Origin: Streptomyces typhae
GTDB taxonomy: Bacteria; Actinomycetota; Actinomycetes; Streptomycetales; Streptomycetaceae
NCBI RefSeq assembly: GCF_009755605.1
Contig: NZ_WPNZ01000020.1
Location: 1 to 64,000 of the forward strand
Length of the DNA: 64,000 bases
Direction: 5' to 3'
The stretch's first letter is position 1. The number at the start of each line of letters is the position of its first letter. The position numbers and the translations under genes were made by a program. Shown here in pieces: positions 8,831 to 17,738 of this stretch. A model generated the notes under the pieces. The model was not told where the DNA came from, did not search any database, and worked only from the letters and a program-made list of their open reading frames with translations.

Positions 8831-10372
8831 TCATGGCGCCGCGTCGGAAGCCGTTCCCCACGTCACGTAGGTCCCCGCGCCCTCGTGCGTACCCTGTCGC
8901 GGGCGAGCCGCCGGGCCGAGCACGAACACGTCGGGGGCACCGTCGAGGACCCCTCCGGAGGGGTCGTCCTCCCCGGTTCTGCGCACCACGTCCCGGTCCG
9001 GCCTGTAGATGTCGCGGACGACCACGGCACACAGGTAGAGCGTGCCCAACAGATGGATGGCGATGGCCAGTTGGTAGCCCTCGGTGGGCAGCCCCTTGTG
9101 GGCGTCACCACTCGTCGTGTATGCGAGGTACATCCAGATCCCGAGGAAGTACGCGACTTCGCAGACCTGCCAGATGAGGAAGTCCCGCCAGCGCGGCCGG
9201 GCCAGCGCGGCGAGCGGAATCAGCCACAGCACGTACTGCGGCGAGTAGACCTTGTTGGTGAGGACGAAGGCGGCGACGACCAGGAAGACCAGTTGCGCGA
9301 GCCGCGGTCGGCGGGGGGCGGTCAGCCCGAGCGCGGCCACTCCCAGGCAGCAGAGCAGCATCAGGGCGGTCGCGAGGGAGTTGACCGTTTCCGTAGTCAG
9401 CGGGTCGTCCATGCGCTGCGAGAGGATCAGCCAGAACGATCCGAAGTCGACGCCGCGTTCCTGGCTGAAGGTGTAGAACTTCGCCCAGCCCTCGCGGATG
9501 TGGAAGCCCGCCGCGTCATGGCTGATCATCACCGGCAGGTTCACCGCGAGCCAGGCGCCCACCGCGGCCGCGGCGGTGGCCCAGAAGGCCCGCCGGCGCC
9601 CCGCACGCCAGCACAGCACGAGCAGGGGCCCCAGCAGAAGCGCGGGATACAGCTTCGCGGCGGCCGCGAGACCGATCAGGATTCCCGCGGAGACCGGCCG
9701 CTCCCGCGACCACATCAGCATGGCCAGGGCCGTGAGGGCGACCGCGAACAGGTCCCAGTTGATGGTGGCCGTCAGCGCGAAGGCGGGGGCCAGGGCGACG
9801 AGCAGGGCGTCCCAGGGACGGCGGCGGTGGATGCGGGCCACACAGACAGCGATGATCACCGCACAGATCATCAGCATTCCGGCGTTGACCATCCAGTAGA
9901 ACTTCTCCTGGTGCTGGATGCTCCCGCCGTCCGGCGTCAGCCAGGCCGCCACCTGCATGAACAGGCCGGTCAGTACCGGATACTCCAGGTACTCCATGCC
10001 GACGTCGTCCGGCAGCCGGTCGAAGTACGGCACCAAGCCGTCGGCGAAGCCCCGGCCCTGGTAGAGGTGCGGGATGTCGGAGTAGCACGCGTGCGTGTAC
10101 TGCGAGCTCGCGCCCACGAACCAGCCGCCGTTGTAGCACGGCGCCTTCTGCACCATCCCGAGCGCGAACATCCCGATGGCGACCAGTGCGATGACGCGCA
10201 CAGGAGTCAGCCGACTCGTCGCCAGCAGAGCTCTGCGGCCGATCGGTCCGCCGAACAGCTCGCTGCCTGCCGCGGCGATCTCGTCGTGTTTCGTGGGCAG
10301 CACAGGCTGCGGCGCCTGCTCGGTGGCTGGCTGATGCGCGCGTGTGGGGGGCATCTTCTCTGCGCTGGGCAT
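8831..10372 (-). CDS. GT87-like polytopic membrane glycosyltransferase
   Basis: This integral membrane protein of about 513 aa has roughly ten or more hydrophobic helices. DUF2029/GT87-like features include the early YLEYPVLTGLF segment and multiple MILLCWRAG-type helices. GT87 enzymes use polyprenyl-phosphate sugars such as mannose on the outer face of the membrane. I chose ATG 10372 over ATG 10381 because GGCAGGA lies 8 bp upstream of it. The gene sits alone between the racemase-like gene (convergent) and the PBP (same strand). Confidence 0.8.
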   Translation of the reverse strand: MPSAEKMPPTRAHQPATEQAPQPVLPTKHDEIAAAGSELFGGPIGRRALLATSRLTPVRVIALVAIGMFALGMVQKAPCYNGGWFVGASSQYTHACYSDIPHLYQGRGFADGLVPYFDRLPDDVGMEYLEYPVLTGLFMQVAAWLTPDGGSIQHQEKFYWMVNAGMLMICAVIIAVCVARIHRRRPWDALLVALAPAFALTATINWDLFAVALTALAMLMWSRERPVSAGILIGLAAAAKLYPALLLGPLLVLCWRAGRRRAFWATAAAAVGAWLAVNLPVMISHDAAGFHIREGWAKFYTFSQERGVDFGSFWLILSQRMDDPLTTETVNSLATALMLLCCLGVAALGLTAPRRPRLAQLVFLVVAAFVLTNKVYSPQYVLWLIPLAALARPRWRDFLIWQVCEVAYFLGIWMYLAYTTSGDAHKGLPTEGYQLAIAIHLLGTLYLCAVVVRDIYRPDRDVVRRTGEDDPSGGVLDGAPDVFVLGPAARPRQGTHEGAGTYVTWGTASDAAP

Positions 10373-10508
10373 GGCGCACATCCTGCCGTACAGGCTTGAG
10401 AACTCCGGCTGAACGTGCCCGAGAAGTCCGGTACCACCCCGACTGGCAGGTCGGAGGCCACGAGAATGCCTCCTTCACCGTCCCTGTACCGCACCGTGCG
10501 GGACGCAC

Positions 10509-10542
10509 AAGGCCCCCGTACCTCGCCGGGTACGGGGGCCTT
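10509..10542 (-). terminator. Terminator of the class A PBP gene
   Basis: A perfect 14-bp stem (AAGGCCCCCGTACC and its complement) with a 6-nt loop lies 50 bp beyond the PBP stop codon, immediately next to two parS sites. Confidence 0.85.
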
Positions 10543-10556
10543 GTTTCACGTGGAAC
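10543..10556. promoter_or_regulatory. Degenerate parS site
   Basis: GTTTCACGTGGAAC has one mismatch from the parS palindrome and lies 5 bp from a perfect site. Confidence 0.65.
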
Positions 10557-10561
10557 ACGTC

Positions 10562-10575
10562 GTTTCACGTGAAAC
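10562..10575. promoter_or_regulatory. parS site (ParB binding)
   Basis: A perfect GTTTCACGTGAAAC lies between the PBP stop codon and its terminator. Its centre is 19 bp from the degenerate neighbour, close to two helical turns. Confidence 0.92.
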
Positions 10576-10591
10576 GTGCATGCAGCTCATG

Positions 10592-13312
10592 TCAGTCCGA
10601 GCCGAACCATCCACCTTCGTTGTCGTTGCCCCTGGGTCCGCCGTTGCCATTGCCACCGTCCGTCGGGCCGGTGGTCGGTGTGGGCTCTCCGCCACCCGGT
10701 CCACCGTTGACTCCGCCGTTCTCGACACCGCCGTTGTTGTTTCCACCGTCGTCGCCGCAGCCGAGGTCCCAGTCGTTGCAGGTCTCGGTGGGATCGGGCG
10801 AATCCGACGGCGTCGTCGGGGTCTCGGACGGCTCCTTGGTCTCCTTGGTCGGCGTCGGAGAGTGGCTCGGCTCCTTGGTCTCCTTGGTCGGCGTCGGAGA
10901 GGGCGGCGGCGGGGTGTAGCCGACGATCTCACCGATGGGCTGCGGCACCGGGAACCGCATGACCGGCTCGCCCTCAAGTGCGGCACTCATGTAGTCGCGC
11001 CAGATCTCCGCGGGGAACGAGGCACCGTGGATCTTCTTCTGGCCACCCGTGCCGAACATCTCCAGGAACTCGCGCTTGCTGTTGTTCTCGTCGTCGTCCA
11101 GCCGGTACATGCTGATCGCCGTCGACAGCTGTGGGGTGTAGCCGACGAACCAGGCGGACTTGTTGCCGTCGGTCGTACCGGTCTTTCCCGCCACCTGACG
11201 ACCGGGGAGCTTCGCCGCCGTGCCGGTGCCCTTCTCGACGACGGTCCGGAGCACGTCGGTGACGTTGTCCGCCACCTCGGGGGAGAAGGGGCTCTTGGTC
11301 TCGACGTCCTGCTTGAAGATCGTCTCGCCCTCCTTCTCGACCTCCTCGACAGAGAAGGGGTCCCGCTGCTTGCCGCTGGCGGCGAACGTGGCGTACGAAC
11401 CGGCCATACGGATGGCGCTCGGTGACGAGGTGCCGAGGGAGAAGGACGGATAGGTCGCGCCCGCCATGGTCCGGTCGTCCCTGAGGCCGGCGTCCATGGC
11501 CGCGCGCTTCACCTTGTCGAGCCCGACGTCCATGCCGAGCTGGACATAGGCCGAGTTGACCGACTCCCGCATCGCCTCACGCAGGTCGATCTTGTAGGTC
11601 GGCGGGTTGTAGTCCTTCTGGCCGTCGTTGGTCTGCAGCCATTCCTTGCCGTCCTTGTCCTGCCAGACCGTGCCGTCGTACTTCTTGATCTTGATCTTGT
11701 TCTTGCCGCTGTACAGGCTCTTCGGGTTGACGATGGTGCGTTCGCCGTCGCTCTGCACATCGCCGCCGGTCTCCTTGCGGATGCCGTTCTTGAAGGCCGC
11801 CGCGAGCACGAAGGGCTTGTACGTCGAACCGACCTGGGCACCGGTGATGTCCGCGTTGTTGGTGAAGTGCTTGGTGGCGTCCTCACCGCCGTAGATGGCC
11901 TCGATCGCGCCGGTCTTCGGGTTCACCGAGGCGCCACCGAACTGAACGTGCGTGTCCTTGTCCGGGCGCTGCTTGGGATCGAGGTTGGCCTTGCGGACCT
12001 TCTGCACGGCCTTCTCCAGCTGCGCGACCTTCTTCTTGTCGAAGGTCGTGTGGATCTCGTAGCCGCCCTGTTCGAGCTGGCTGGCCGTGATCTTCCCGTC
12101 ACTGGTGTTTATGACGTACGCCTTGGCCAGCGAGACCAGATAGCCGACCTGACCGCTCAGCTTCACGTTGGAGCGCGGACTCTGCAGCTTCGGGAACTCG
12201 GTGTACTTGTTGCGGACCTCGGCGCTCAGACGGCCGTCCTTGACCTCCTCGTCGAGGACCCACTTCCAGCGCTTCTCGGCGCGCTCCTTGTTGGCCTTCG
12301 GGTTGGCCGCGGGATCGATCTCCGGGTAGCCGGCCGGGTCGTAGTACGTGGCGCCCTTGAGCACCGTCGCCAGGAGGGCGCACTCGCTCGGGTTCAGCTT
12401 CTCCGCGTCCTTGCCGAAGTAGGCGCGCGCGGCGGCCTGGATGCCGTAGGCGTTGCGGCCGTAGTAGGCGGTGTTCAGGTACCCCGCCATGATCTCTTCC
12501 TTGCTCACCTCCCGGCCGACCTTTATGGAGATGAACAGTTCCTTGAACTTACGGCTGAACGTCTGCGACTGGTCGTCGAGGCGGGCGTTCTTCACGTACT
12601 GCTGCGTGATGGTCGAGCCGCCCTGGGTCTGACCGCCCTTCGCCATGTTGACGAAAGCGCGGGCGATGCCCATCGGGTCGACGCCCTTGTCCTTGTTGAA
12701 GGACTTGTTCTCCGCCGAGATGACGGCGTTGCGCATGGCCTTGGGGATGTCCGCGTACTTGATGATCTGGCGGTTGGTCTCACCACCCGTCGCGACCATC
12801 TGCGAGCCGTCGGCCCAGTAGTAGACGTTGTTCTGCGCCCTCGCGGCCTTGGCGACCTCCGGGACCTCGACGAGGGCGTACGCGATGCCCGCGACCGCCA
12901 ACAGACTGCCGAAGAACCCGATGAACAGGCCGGTGACCAGTCGCCACGACGGGATCCAGCGCTTGGCCCCGTACTTGCCCGCACGCGGGTAGTCGATGAA
13001 GCGCTTCTTGGCGGGATCATGGCCACGCCCTTTGCCGCGACCCCGGCCGGCGCCGCCCTCGGCGGCCCTGCGGCGGCCACCGCCACCCCCCACGGACCCG
13101 TTTCGGGCAGCGCGCCGGGCCTCGGCGCGCCCGCCGTAAGGACGCTCCTCACCCTCGGGGGCCCCCGGCCCGTGCGCCGGCGGCGAGGCCGGTGATCCAG
13201 TGGCGCCACGCGGTGCTGCGCGGCGACCCGACGGCGCGCCGGATGCGCCACGCCTGGCCGCGGCACGTCCGCCGCCCTGCGGCTGCGGCGGTTTGCGACG
13301 GTGCTCGCTCAT
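10592..13312 (-). CDS. Class A penicillin-binding protein (transglycosylase/transpeptidase)
   Basis: This 906-aa bifunctional peptidoglycan synthase has a cytoplasmic basic, Gly/Ala-rich tail (1-120) and a single TM helix (about 124-147). The GT51 domain (about 165-345) has the glutamate in SAENKSF (E201) and GGSTITQQY (231-239). The transpeptidase domain has SxxK in GSTYKPF (S496), SVNSAY and GKTGTT. The C-terminal tail of about 90 residues is Pro/Thr/Gly-rich and contains a duplicated PTPTKETKEPS block. ATG 13312 follows GAGGAG by 9 bp. The tail probably spans or contacts the wall outside the cell. Confidence 0.95.
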   Translation of the reverse strand: MSEHRRKPPQPQGGGRAAARRGASGAPSGRRAAPRGATGSPASPPAHGPGAPEGEERPYGGRAEARRAARNGSVGGGGGRRRAAEGGAGRGRGKGRGHDPAKKRFIDYPRAGKYGAKRWIPSWRLVTGLFIGFFGSLLAVAGIAYALVEVPEVAKAARAQNNVYYWADGSQMVATGGETNRQIIKYADIPKAMRNAVISAENKSFNKDKGVDPMGIARAFVNMAKGGQTQGGSTITQQYVKNARLDDQSQTFSRKFKELFISIKVGREVSKEEIMAGYLNTAYYGRNAYGIQAAARAYFGKDAEKLNPSECALLATVLKGATYYDPAGYPEIDPAANPKANKERAEKRWKWVLDEEVKDGRLSAEVRNKYTEFPKLQSPRSNVKLSGQVGYLVSLAKAYVINTSDGKITASQLEQGGYEIHTTFDKKKVAQLEKAVQKVRKANLDPKQRPDKDTHVQFGGASVNPKTGAIEAIYGGEDATKHFTNNADITGAQVGSTYKPFVLAAAFKNGIRKETGGDVQSDGERTIVNPKSLYSGKNKIKIKKYDGTVWQDKDGKEWLQTNDGQKDYNPPTYKIDLREAMRESVNSAYVQLGMDVGLDKVKRAAMDAGLRDDRTMAGATYPSFSLGTSSPSAIRMAGSYATFAASGKQRDPFSVEEVEKEGETIFKQDVETKSPFSPEVADNVTDVLRTVVEKGTGTAAKLPGRQVAGKTGTTDGNKSAWFVGYTPQLSTAISMYRLDDDENNSKREFLEMFGTGGQKKIHGASFPAEIWRDYMSAALEGEPVMRFPVPQPIGEIVGYTPPPPSPTPTKETKEPSHSPTPTKETKEPSETPTTPSDSPDPTETCNDWDLGCGDDGGNNNGGVENGGVNGGPGGGEPTPTTGPTDGGNGNGGPRGNDNEGGWFGSD

Positions 13313-13688
13313 CGAACGACTACTCCTCGGGCAGGCGCGGATCTCCGCACCTGGAAACGGCGGCTGGCTTCCGGACCCCCCGACGCACGGAGGCGGCCGT
13401 ACCGGCACGCATCCGCACTGCACCGGGGACGACGACGCCACCATGCGTCACTTGGTTCCCGGCGGTATTCATGGCGCACAGACTACGCACCGTCAAAACC
13501 CTCTTAGGACCGAAGTTCACCCCAAAACAGGCAAGTTACTTCCTACGAATCGGTGATGTGACGCCGTTCACCGTGCCCCCTCTTGTCGCAGGCGGAACAC
13601 CGTTCTATCGTCGAGATGTATCGAGCCGATACATCAGCTCGGCATAAGCGGTCGGTGTACGGCAGACTGGGACAGAGGGGAGGCGGCG
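13313..13688. promoter_or_regulatory. PBP/PadR divergent region with a perfect palindrome at 13615-13635
   Basis: This 376-bp gap between divergent genes contains GATGTATCG-AGC-CGATACATC at 13615-13635, a perfect 9-bp inverted repeat 53 bp before the PadR start. PadR regulators often bind ATGT...ACAT palindromes and repress themselves, so this is a candidate operator. No convincing gene is seen in the rest. Confidence 0.6.
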
Positions 13689-14375
13689 ATGAGCAGACGC
13701 TCCGGCATCCTCGAGTTCGCCGTCCTCGGCCTGCTCAGAGAGTCACCGATGCACGGCTATGAGCTGCGCAAGCGGCTCAACACCTCACTGGGTGTGTTCC
13801 GCGCCTTCAGCTACGGGACTCTCTATCCCTGTCTCAAGACTCTGGTCGCCAGCGGCTGGTTGATCGAGGAGTCGGGAACCGCCACCGGAGAGGCCCTGGC
13901 GACCCCCCTCACGGGCCGCCGCGCCAAGATCGTCTACCGATTGACGGCAGAAGGTAAGGAACACTTCGAGGAACTGCTCTCGCAGACCGGCCCCGATGCG
14001 TACGAGGACGAGCACTTCGCCGCCCGCTTCGCCTTCTTCGGGCAGACCTCGCGGGACGTACGGATGCGGGTGCTCGAAGGCCGCCGCAGCCGGCTCGAGG
14101 AGCGCCTGGAGAAGATGCGCGCGTCGCTGGCCCGCACCCGGGAGCGCCTCGACGACTACACGCTTGAGCTGCAGCGGCACGGCATGGAGTCCGTGGAGCG
14201 CGAAGTGCGCTGGCTGAACGAGCTCATCGAGAGCGAGCGCGCGGGACGCGACCAGCAACGGTCCGCCCCCGAAGGCTCCGCTCAGCAGAACAGCACATCT
14301 GGGGAGTCGGGCGTCCTGCCCCGGCGGCGGGGCAGCACCCCGCCGCCGGATGCGTCCGACGACACCACCAAGTGA
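13689..14375 (+). CDS. PadR-family transcriptional regulator
   Basis: This 228-aa protein has a winged-helix domain at residues 1-90. Typical PadR sequence includes LEFAVLGLLRESPMHGYELRKR and SYGTLYPCLKTLVASGWL. A basic, helical region at about 110-180 fits the dimerising vinculin-like arm. The C-terminal 45 residues are low in complexity. GAGGGGAGG lies just before ATG 13689. It is followed 59 bp later by the inositol-phosphate synthase gene, an arrangement also found in mycobacteria (ino1 with a PadR-like gene), so it may control inositol supply. Confidence 0.9.
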   Translation: MSRRSGILEFAVLGLLRESPMHGYELRKRLNTSLGVFRAFSYGTLYPCLKTLVASGWLIEESGTATGEALATPLTGRRAKIVYRLTAEGKEHFEELLSQTGPDAYEDEHFAARFAFFGQTSRDVRMRVLEGRRSRLEERLEKMRASLARTRERLDDYTLELQRHGMESVEREVRWLNELIESERAGRDQQRSAPEGSAQQNSTSGESGVLPRRRGSTPPPDASDDTTK

Positions 14376-14434
14376 GGCCCCGCAGTCGGCGGGGTCTCAT
14401 CCGGAACACCGAGATCACACAGGGAGCAACCGGA

Positions 14435-15517
14435 ATGGGTTCGGTTCGCGTAGCCATCGTCGGCGTGGGCAACTGCGCCGCCTCGCTGGTCCAGGGCGTC
14501 GAGTACTACAAGGACGCAGACCCGGACACCAAGGTCCCGGGCCTGATGCACGTCCAGTTCGGCGACTACCACGTCGGTGACGTCGAGTTCGTCGCCGCCT
14601 TCGACGTCGACGCGAAGAAGGTCGGCCTCGACCTGGCGGACGCCATCGGCGCCAGCGAGAACAACACCATCAAGATCTGCGACGTGCCGAACACCGGCGT
14701 GCAGGTCCAGCGTGGCCACACCCACGACGGCCTGGGCAAGTACTACCGCCAGACCATCGAGGAGTCTGCCGAGGCCCCGGTCGACGTCGTCCAGATCCTC
14801 AAGGACAAGCAGGTCGACGTCCTCATCTGCTACCTGCCGGTCGGTTCCGAGGACGCCGCGAAGTTCTACGCGCAGTGCGCCATCGACGCCAAGGTCGCCT
14901 TCGTCAACGCCCTCCCGGTCTTCATCGCCGGCACCAAGGAGTGGGCCGACAAGTTCACCGAGGCCGGTGTCCCGATCGTCGGTGACGACATCAAGTCCCA
15001 GGTCGGCGCCACCATCACGCACCGCGTCATGGCGAAGCTGTTCGAGGACCGCGGTGTCCGCCTCGAGCGCACCATGCAGCTCAACGTCGGCGGCAACATG
15101 GACTTCAAGAACATGCTGGAGCGCGACCGCCTCGAGTCCAAGAAGATCTCGAAGACGCAGGCCGTCACCTCGCAGATCCCCGACCGCGAGCTGGGCGAGA
15201 AGAACGTCCACATCGGCCCGTCGGACTACGTCGCGTGGCTCGACGACCGCAAGTGGGCGTACGTCCGCCTCGAGGGCCGCGCCTTCGGTGACGTCCCGCT
15301 GAACCTGGAGTACAAGCTCGAGGTCTGGGACTCCCCGAACTCCGCGGGTGTCATCATCGACGCCCTGCGCGCCGCGAAGATCGCTAAGGACCGCGGCATC
15401 GGCGGCCCGATCCTGTCGGCGTCCTCGTACTTCATGAAGTCCCCGCCGGTGCAGTACTTCGACGACGAGGCCTACGAGAACGTCGAGAAGTTCATCAAGG
15501 GCGAGGTCGAGCGCTAG
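14435..15517 (+). CDS. ino1: Inositol-3-phosphate synthase
   Basis: This 360-aa enzyme converts glucose-6-phosphate to myo-inositol-3-phosphate with NAD. Inositol feeds mycothiol and phosphatidylinositol synthesis in actinobacteria. The NAD-binding start is VRVAIVGVGNCAASL. Family-conserved segments include VGDDIKSQVGATITHR and LQLNVGGN-like QLNVGGNMDFKNM. I chose ATG 14435 because AGGGAG precedes it by 8 bp. A strong hairpin follows. Confidence 0.95.
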   Translation: MGSVRVAIVGVGNCAASLVQGVEYYKDADPDTKVPGLMHVQFGDYHVGDVEFVAAFDVDAKKVGLDLADAIGASENNTIKICDVPNTGVQVQRGHTHDGLGKYYRQTIEESAEAPVDVVQILKDKQVDVLICYLPVGSEDAAKFYAQCAIDAKVAFVNALPVFIAGTKEWADKFTEAGVPIVGDDIKSQVGATITHRVMAKLFEDRGVRLERTMQLNVGGNMDFKNMLERDRLESKKISKTQAVTSQIPDRELGEKNVHIGPSDYVAWLDDRKWAYVRLEGRAFGDVPLNLEYKLEVWDSPNSAGVIIDALRAAKIAKDRGIGGPILSASSYFMKSPPVQYFDDEAYENVEKFIKGEVER

Positions 15518-15562
15518 ATCGGCCCGCCCCCGGCGCGAGCCGCGCGCCGGACCGTGTGCTGC

Positions 15563-15606
15563 GCCGTTCGCCGTGACGGGCCCCTGGGCCGGTCACGGCG
15601 AACGGC
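15563..15606 (+). terminator. Terminator after inositol-phosphate synthase
   Basis: A perfect 15-bp stem (GCCGTTCGCCGTGAC and its complement) with a 14-nt loop lies 45 bp after the stop codon. Confidence 0.8.
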
Positions 15607-15665
15607 ATTGAGGGCCTCCGGGGCACACGCACCCGGGGGCCTTCGCGTATGTGAGGCTGTGCCCC

Positions 15666-16922
15666 ATGTCTGTCGTCGGTGACCTGCGTGTGCTGCTGCG
15701 GCTGCGGGACTTCCGGCGCCTGCTCGCCGTACGGCTCGTCTCCCAGGGCGCGGACGGCGTCTATCAGGTGGCGCTTGCCGCGTACGTGGTCTTCTCGCCG
15801 GAGAAGGAGACGTCGCCCGCCGCGATCGCCTCCGCCATGGCGGTGCTGCTGCTGCCTTACTCCCTGGTCGGCCCGTTCGCGGGTGTTCTGCTCGACCGCT
15901 GGCGCCGCCGTCAGGTCCTCCTCCACGGCAATCTGCTGCGGGCCGCGCTCGCCGGTACGACCGCCGTCCTGATGCTCGTCGGGGCGCCGGACTGGCTCTT
16001 CTACGGGTCCGCCCTGTGCGTCACGGCCGTCAACCGCTTCGTCCTCGCCGGGCTCTCGGCGTCCCTGCCGCGCGTCGTCGACGGCGACCGTCTGGTCCTC
16101 GCCAACTCCCTCTCCCCGACCGCCGGGACGCTCGCGGCCACCGCGGGCGGCGGACTCGCCTTCCTGCTGCGCATCGTGGCGGCCGACTCCGACGCCGCCG
16201 TCGTCCTGCTCGGCGCCGCGCTCTACCTGTGCTCGGCGCTCGCGTCGCTGCGCATCGCCCGTGAGCTGCTCGGACCCGATCCCGAGTTGGTGCAGCCGCG
16301 CTTGGGCACGGCGCTCGCGGGAACCGCACGCGGTCTGCTGGCAGGCGTGCGCCATCTCGCCTCGCGCCGCCCGGCCGCGCTCGCCCTGGTGTCGATGACA
16401 CTGATGCGGTTCTGCTTCGGCGCGCTGACCGTCATGGTCCTGATGCTGTGCCGGTACGCGTGGGGGGCCACGGAGGACGACGGGCTCGCGCTGCTCGGGG
16501 TCGCCGTGGCCGTCTCCGGCGCCGGCTTCTTCGTGGCGGCGCTGATCACCCCCTGGGCGGCGGGGCGGTTCGGACCGCACGGCTGGCTCGTGCTGTGCGC
16601 GGGCGCCGCAGCCGTCCTCGAACCCGCGCTGGGCCTGCCCTTCGCGCCCGTCCCGATGTTCGTCGCCGCCTTCGTCCTGGGGCTTACGACCCAGGGCGCG
16701 AAGATCGCCACGGACACGGTCGTCCAAGAGGCCGTGAACGACGGCTTCCGCGGCCGGATCTTCTCTCTGTACGACGTGTTGTTCAATGTCGCCTTTGTCG
16801 GCGCGGCAGGGGCCGCGGCGCTGATGCTGCCCCCCGACGGCAGGTCGATCCCGCTGGTCATCACTGTGGCCTTGATCTACGCAGCGATTGCGGTGGCTAT
16901 GGCCAGGTTTGACGACCAGTAA
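15666..16922 (+). CDS. MFS transporter
   Basis: This 418-aa protein has about twelve hydrophobic helices and the MFS-like loop LDRWRRRQVL around residue 77. A second-half counterpart includes WAAGRFGPHGW. ATG 15666 is preceded by GTGAGG; an in-frame GTG lies at 15651. The substrate is unknown. It is followed by an LppU-family gene and is not clearly in an operon with the inositol gene because a hairpin intervenes. Confidence 0.88.
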   Translation: MSVVGDLRVLLRLRDFRRLLAVRLVSQGADGVYQVALAAYVVFSPEKETSPAAIASAMAVLLLPYSLVGPFAGVLLDRWRRRQVLLHGNLLRAALAGTTAVLMLVGAPDWLFYGSALCVTAVNRFVLAGLSASLPRVVDGDRLVLANSLSPTAGTLAATAGGGLAFLLRIVAADSDAAVVLLGAALYLCSALASLRIARELLGPDPELVQPRLGTALAGTARGLLAGVRHLASRRPAALALVSMTLMRFCFGALTVMVLMLCRYAWGATEDDGLALLGVAVAVSGAGFFVAALITPWAAGRFGPHGWLVLCAGAAAVLEPALGLPFAPVPMFVAAFVLGLTTQGAKIATDTVVQEAVNDGFRGRIFSLYDVLFNVAFVGAAGAAALMLPPDGRSIPLVITVALIYAAIAVAMARFDDQ

Positions 16923-17052
16923 GTGTCACATCAATGCCACAGAGGCTCTTCCAGCTTCAGTCCACGCGCGTGAGCCCGATAGCTTACGGAGGTCAATTCG
17001 CGCCATCACGCAACCAACTCGCGTGCTGAGCACTCTTTTTAGGGGGATTTCC

Positions 17053-17577
17053 GTGTCCACTCCGCCGCCCCAGGGCGAGAACCCGTTCGCCCAGGGCCAG
17101 CAGCCCTACGGTCAGCCACAGGGCGGAGCCCCGTACGGGCAGCCCCAGCAGGGCGGTGCCCCGTACGGCCAGGCTCCCGGCGCGCCCTACCCGCCCCAGC
17201 CCGGCGCTCCGCAGCAGGGCGTCCCCTACTACCAGGGCGGCCCGGACCCGGCGGCACCCCGCAAGGGCAAGAAGAAGCTGATATTCGGCATCGTGGCGGT
17301 CGTGGCCGTCGCCGCGATCGTGGGCGGCGCGGTGTGGGCGGGCCAGGACGAGGCCGCCGCAGCCGAGGTCGGCGACTGCATGAGCGTCGGCAACCCGGAG
17401 AGCTCGACGGACCCGGACCTGAAGATCGTGGACTGCGGCGACAAGGATGCCGCGTACAAGGTCGCCGAGAAGAAGGACAGCGGCACCTGCGACATCAAGG
17501 AGTACGCCACGTACCGGGAGACCGGTGGCAGCAATGACTTCACGCTGTGCCTGAAGCCGTTCAAGCAGCAGCCGTAG
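17053..17577 (+). CDS. LppU/SCO3897-family membrane-anchored protein
   Basis: This 174-aa protein starts at GTG 17053 after AGGGGGA. The first 70 residues are Pro/Gln/Gly/Tyr-rich with repeated PYGQ units. One TM helix (about 76-98, LIFGIVAVVAVAAIVGGAVW) follows a KKK stop. The extracytoplasmic domain of about 70 residues has four cysteines (DCMSV, VDCGD, GTCDI, LCLKP), likely two disulfides. It fits the LppU/SCO3897 family, whose function is unknown. Confidence 0.85.
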   Translation: MSTPPPQGENPFAQGQQPYGQPQGGAPYGQPQQGGAPYGQAPGAPYPPQPGAPQQGVPYYQGGPDPAAPRKGKKKLIFGIVAVVAVAAIVGGAVWAGQDEAAAAEVGDCMSVGNPESSTDPDLKIVDCGDKDAAYKVAEKKDSGTCDIKEYATYRETGGSNDFTLCLKPFKQQP

Positions 17578-17595
17578 GTCCTCCCGGGCACCGAC

Positions 17596-17627
17596 GGGGG
17601 CGATGTTTCACGTGAAACATCGCCCCC
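17596..17627. promoter_or_regulatory. parS site within a 32-bp perfect palindrome
   Basis: GTTTCACGTGAAAC (17605-17618) is the core of a 16+16 bp perfect palindrome flanked by GGGGGCGAT and its complement. It can act both as a ParB site and as a 3' hairpin for the LppU-family gene. Confidence 0.92.
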
Positions 17628-17672
17628 CTCGCGTATGGAGCAAAGGGTGTCGCACTCAGCGAAGGGTGCTGT

Positions 17673-17686
17673 GTTTCACGTGAAAC
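17673..17686. promoter_or_regulatory. parS site (ParB binding)
   Basis: A perfect GTTTCACGTGAAAC sits inside a 28-bp near-palindrome (17666-17693, one mismatched pair), 68 bp from the previous site in the same convergent gap. Confidence 0.93.
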
Positions 17687-17738
17687 GCAGCACTCGCACC
17701 TCACGACGTGCGCCAGCCCCCGCATCCGCCCGCACGGA

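Noticed and set aside
13320..13520. 66-aa minus-strand frame just upstream of the PBP
   Set aside because: It has no clear ribosome-binding site and ordinary noncoding composition; it ends at the PBP ribosome-binding site by chance.
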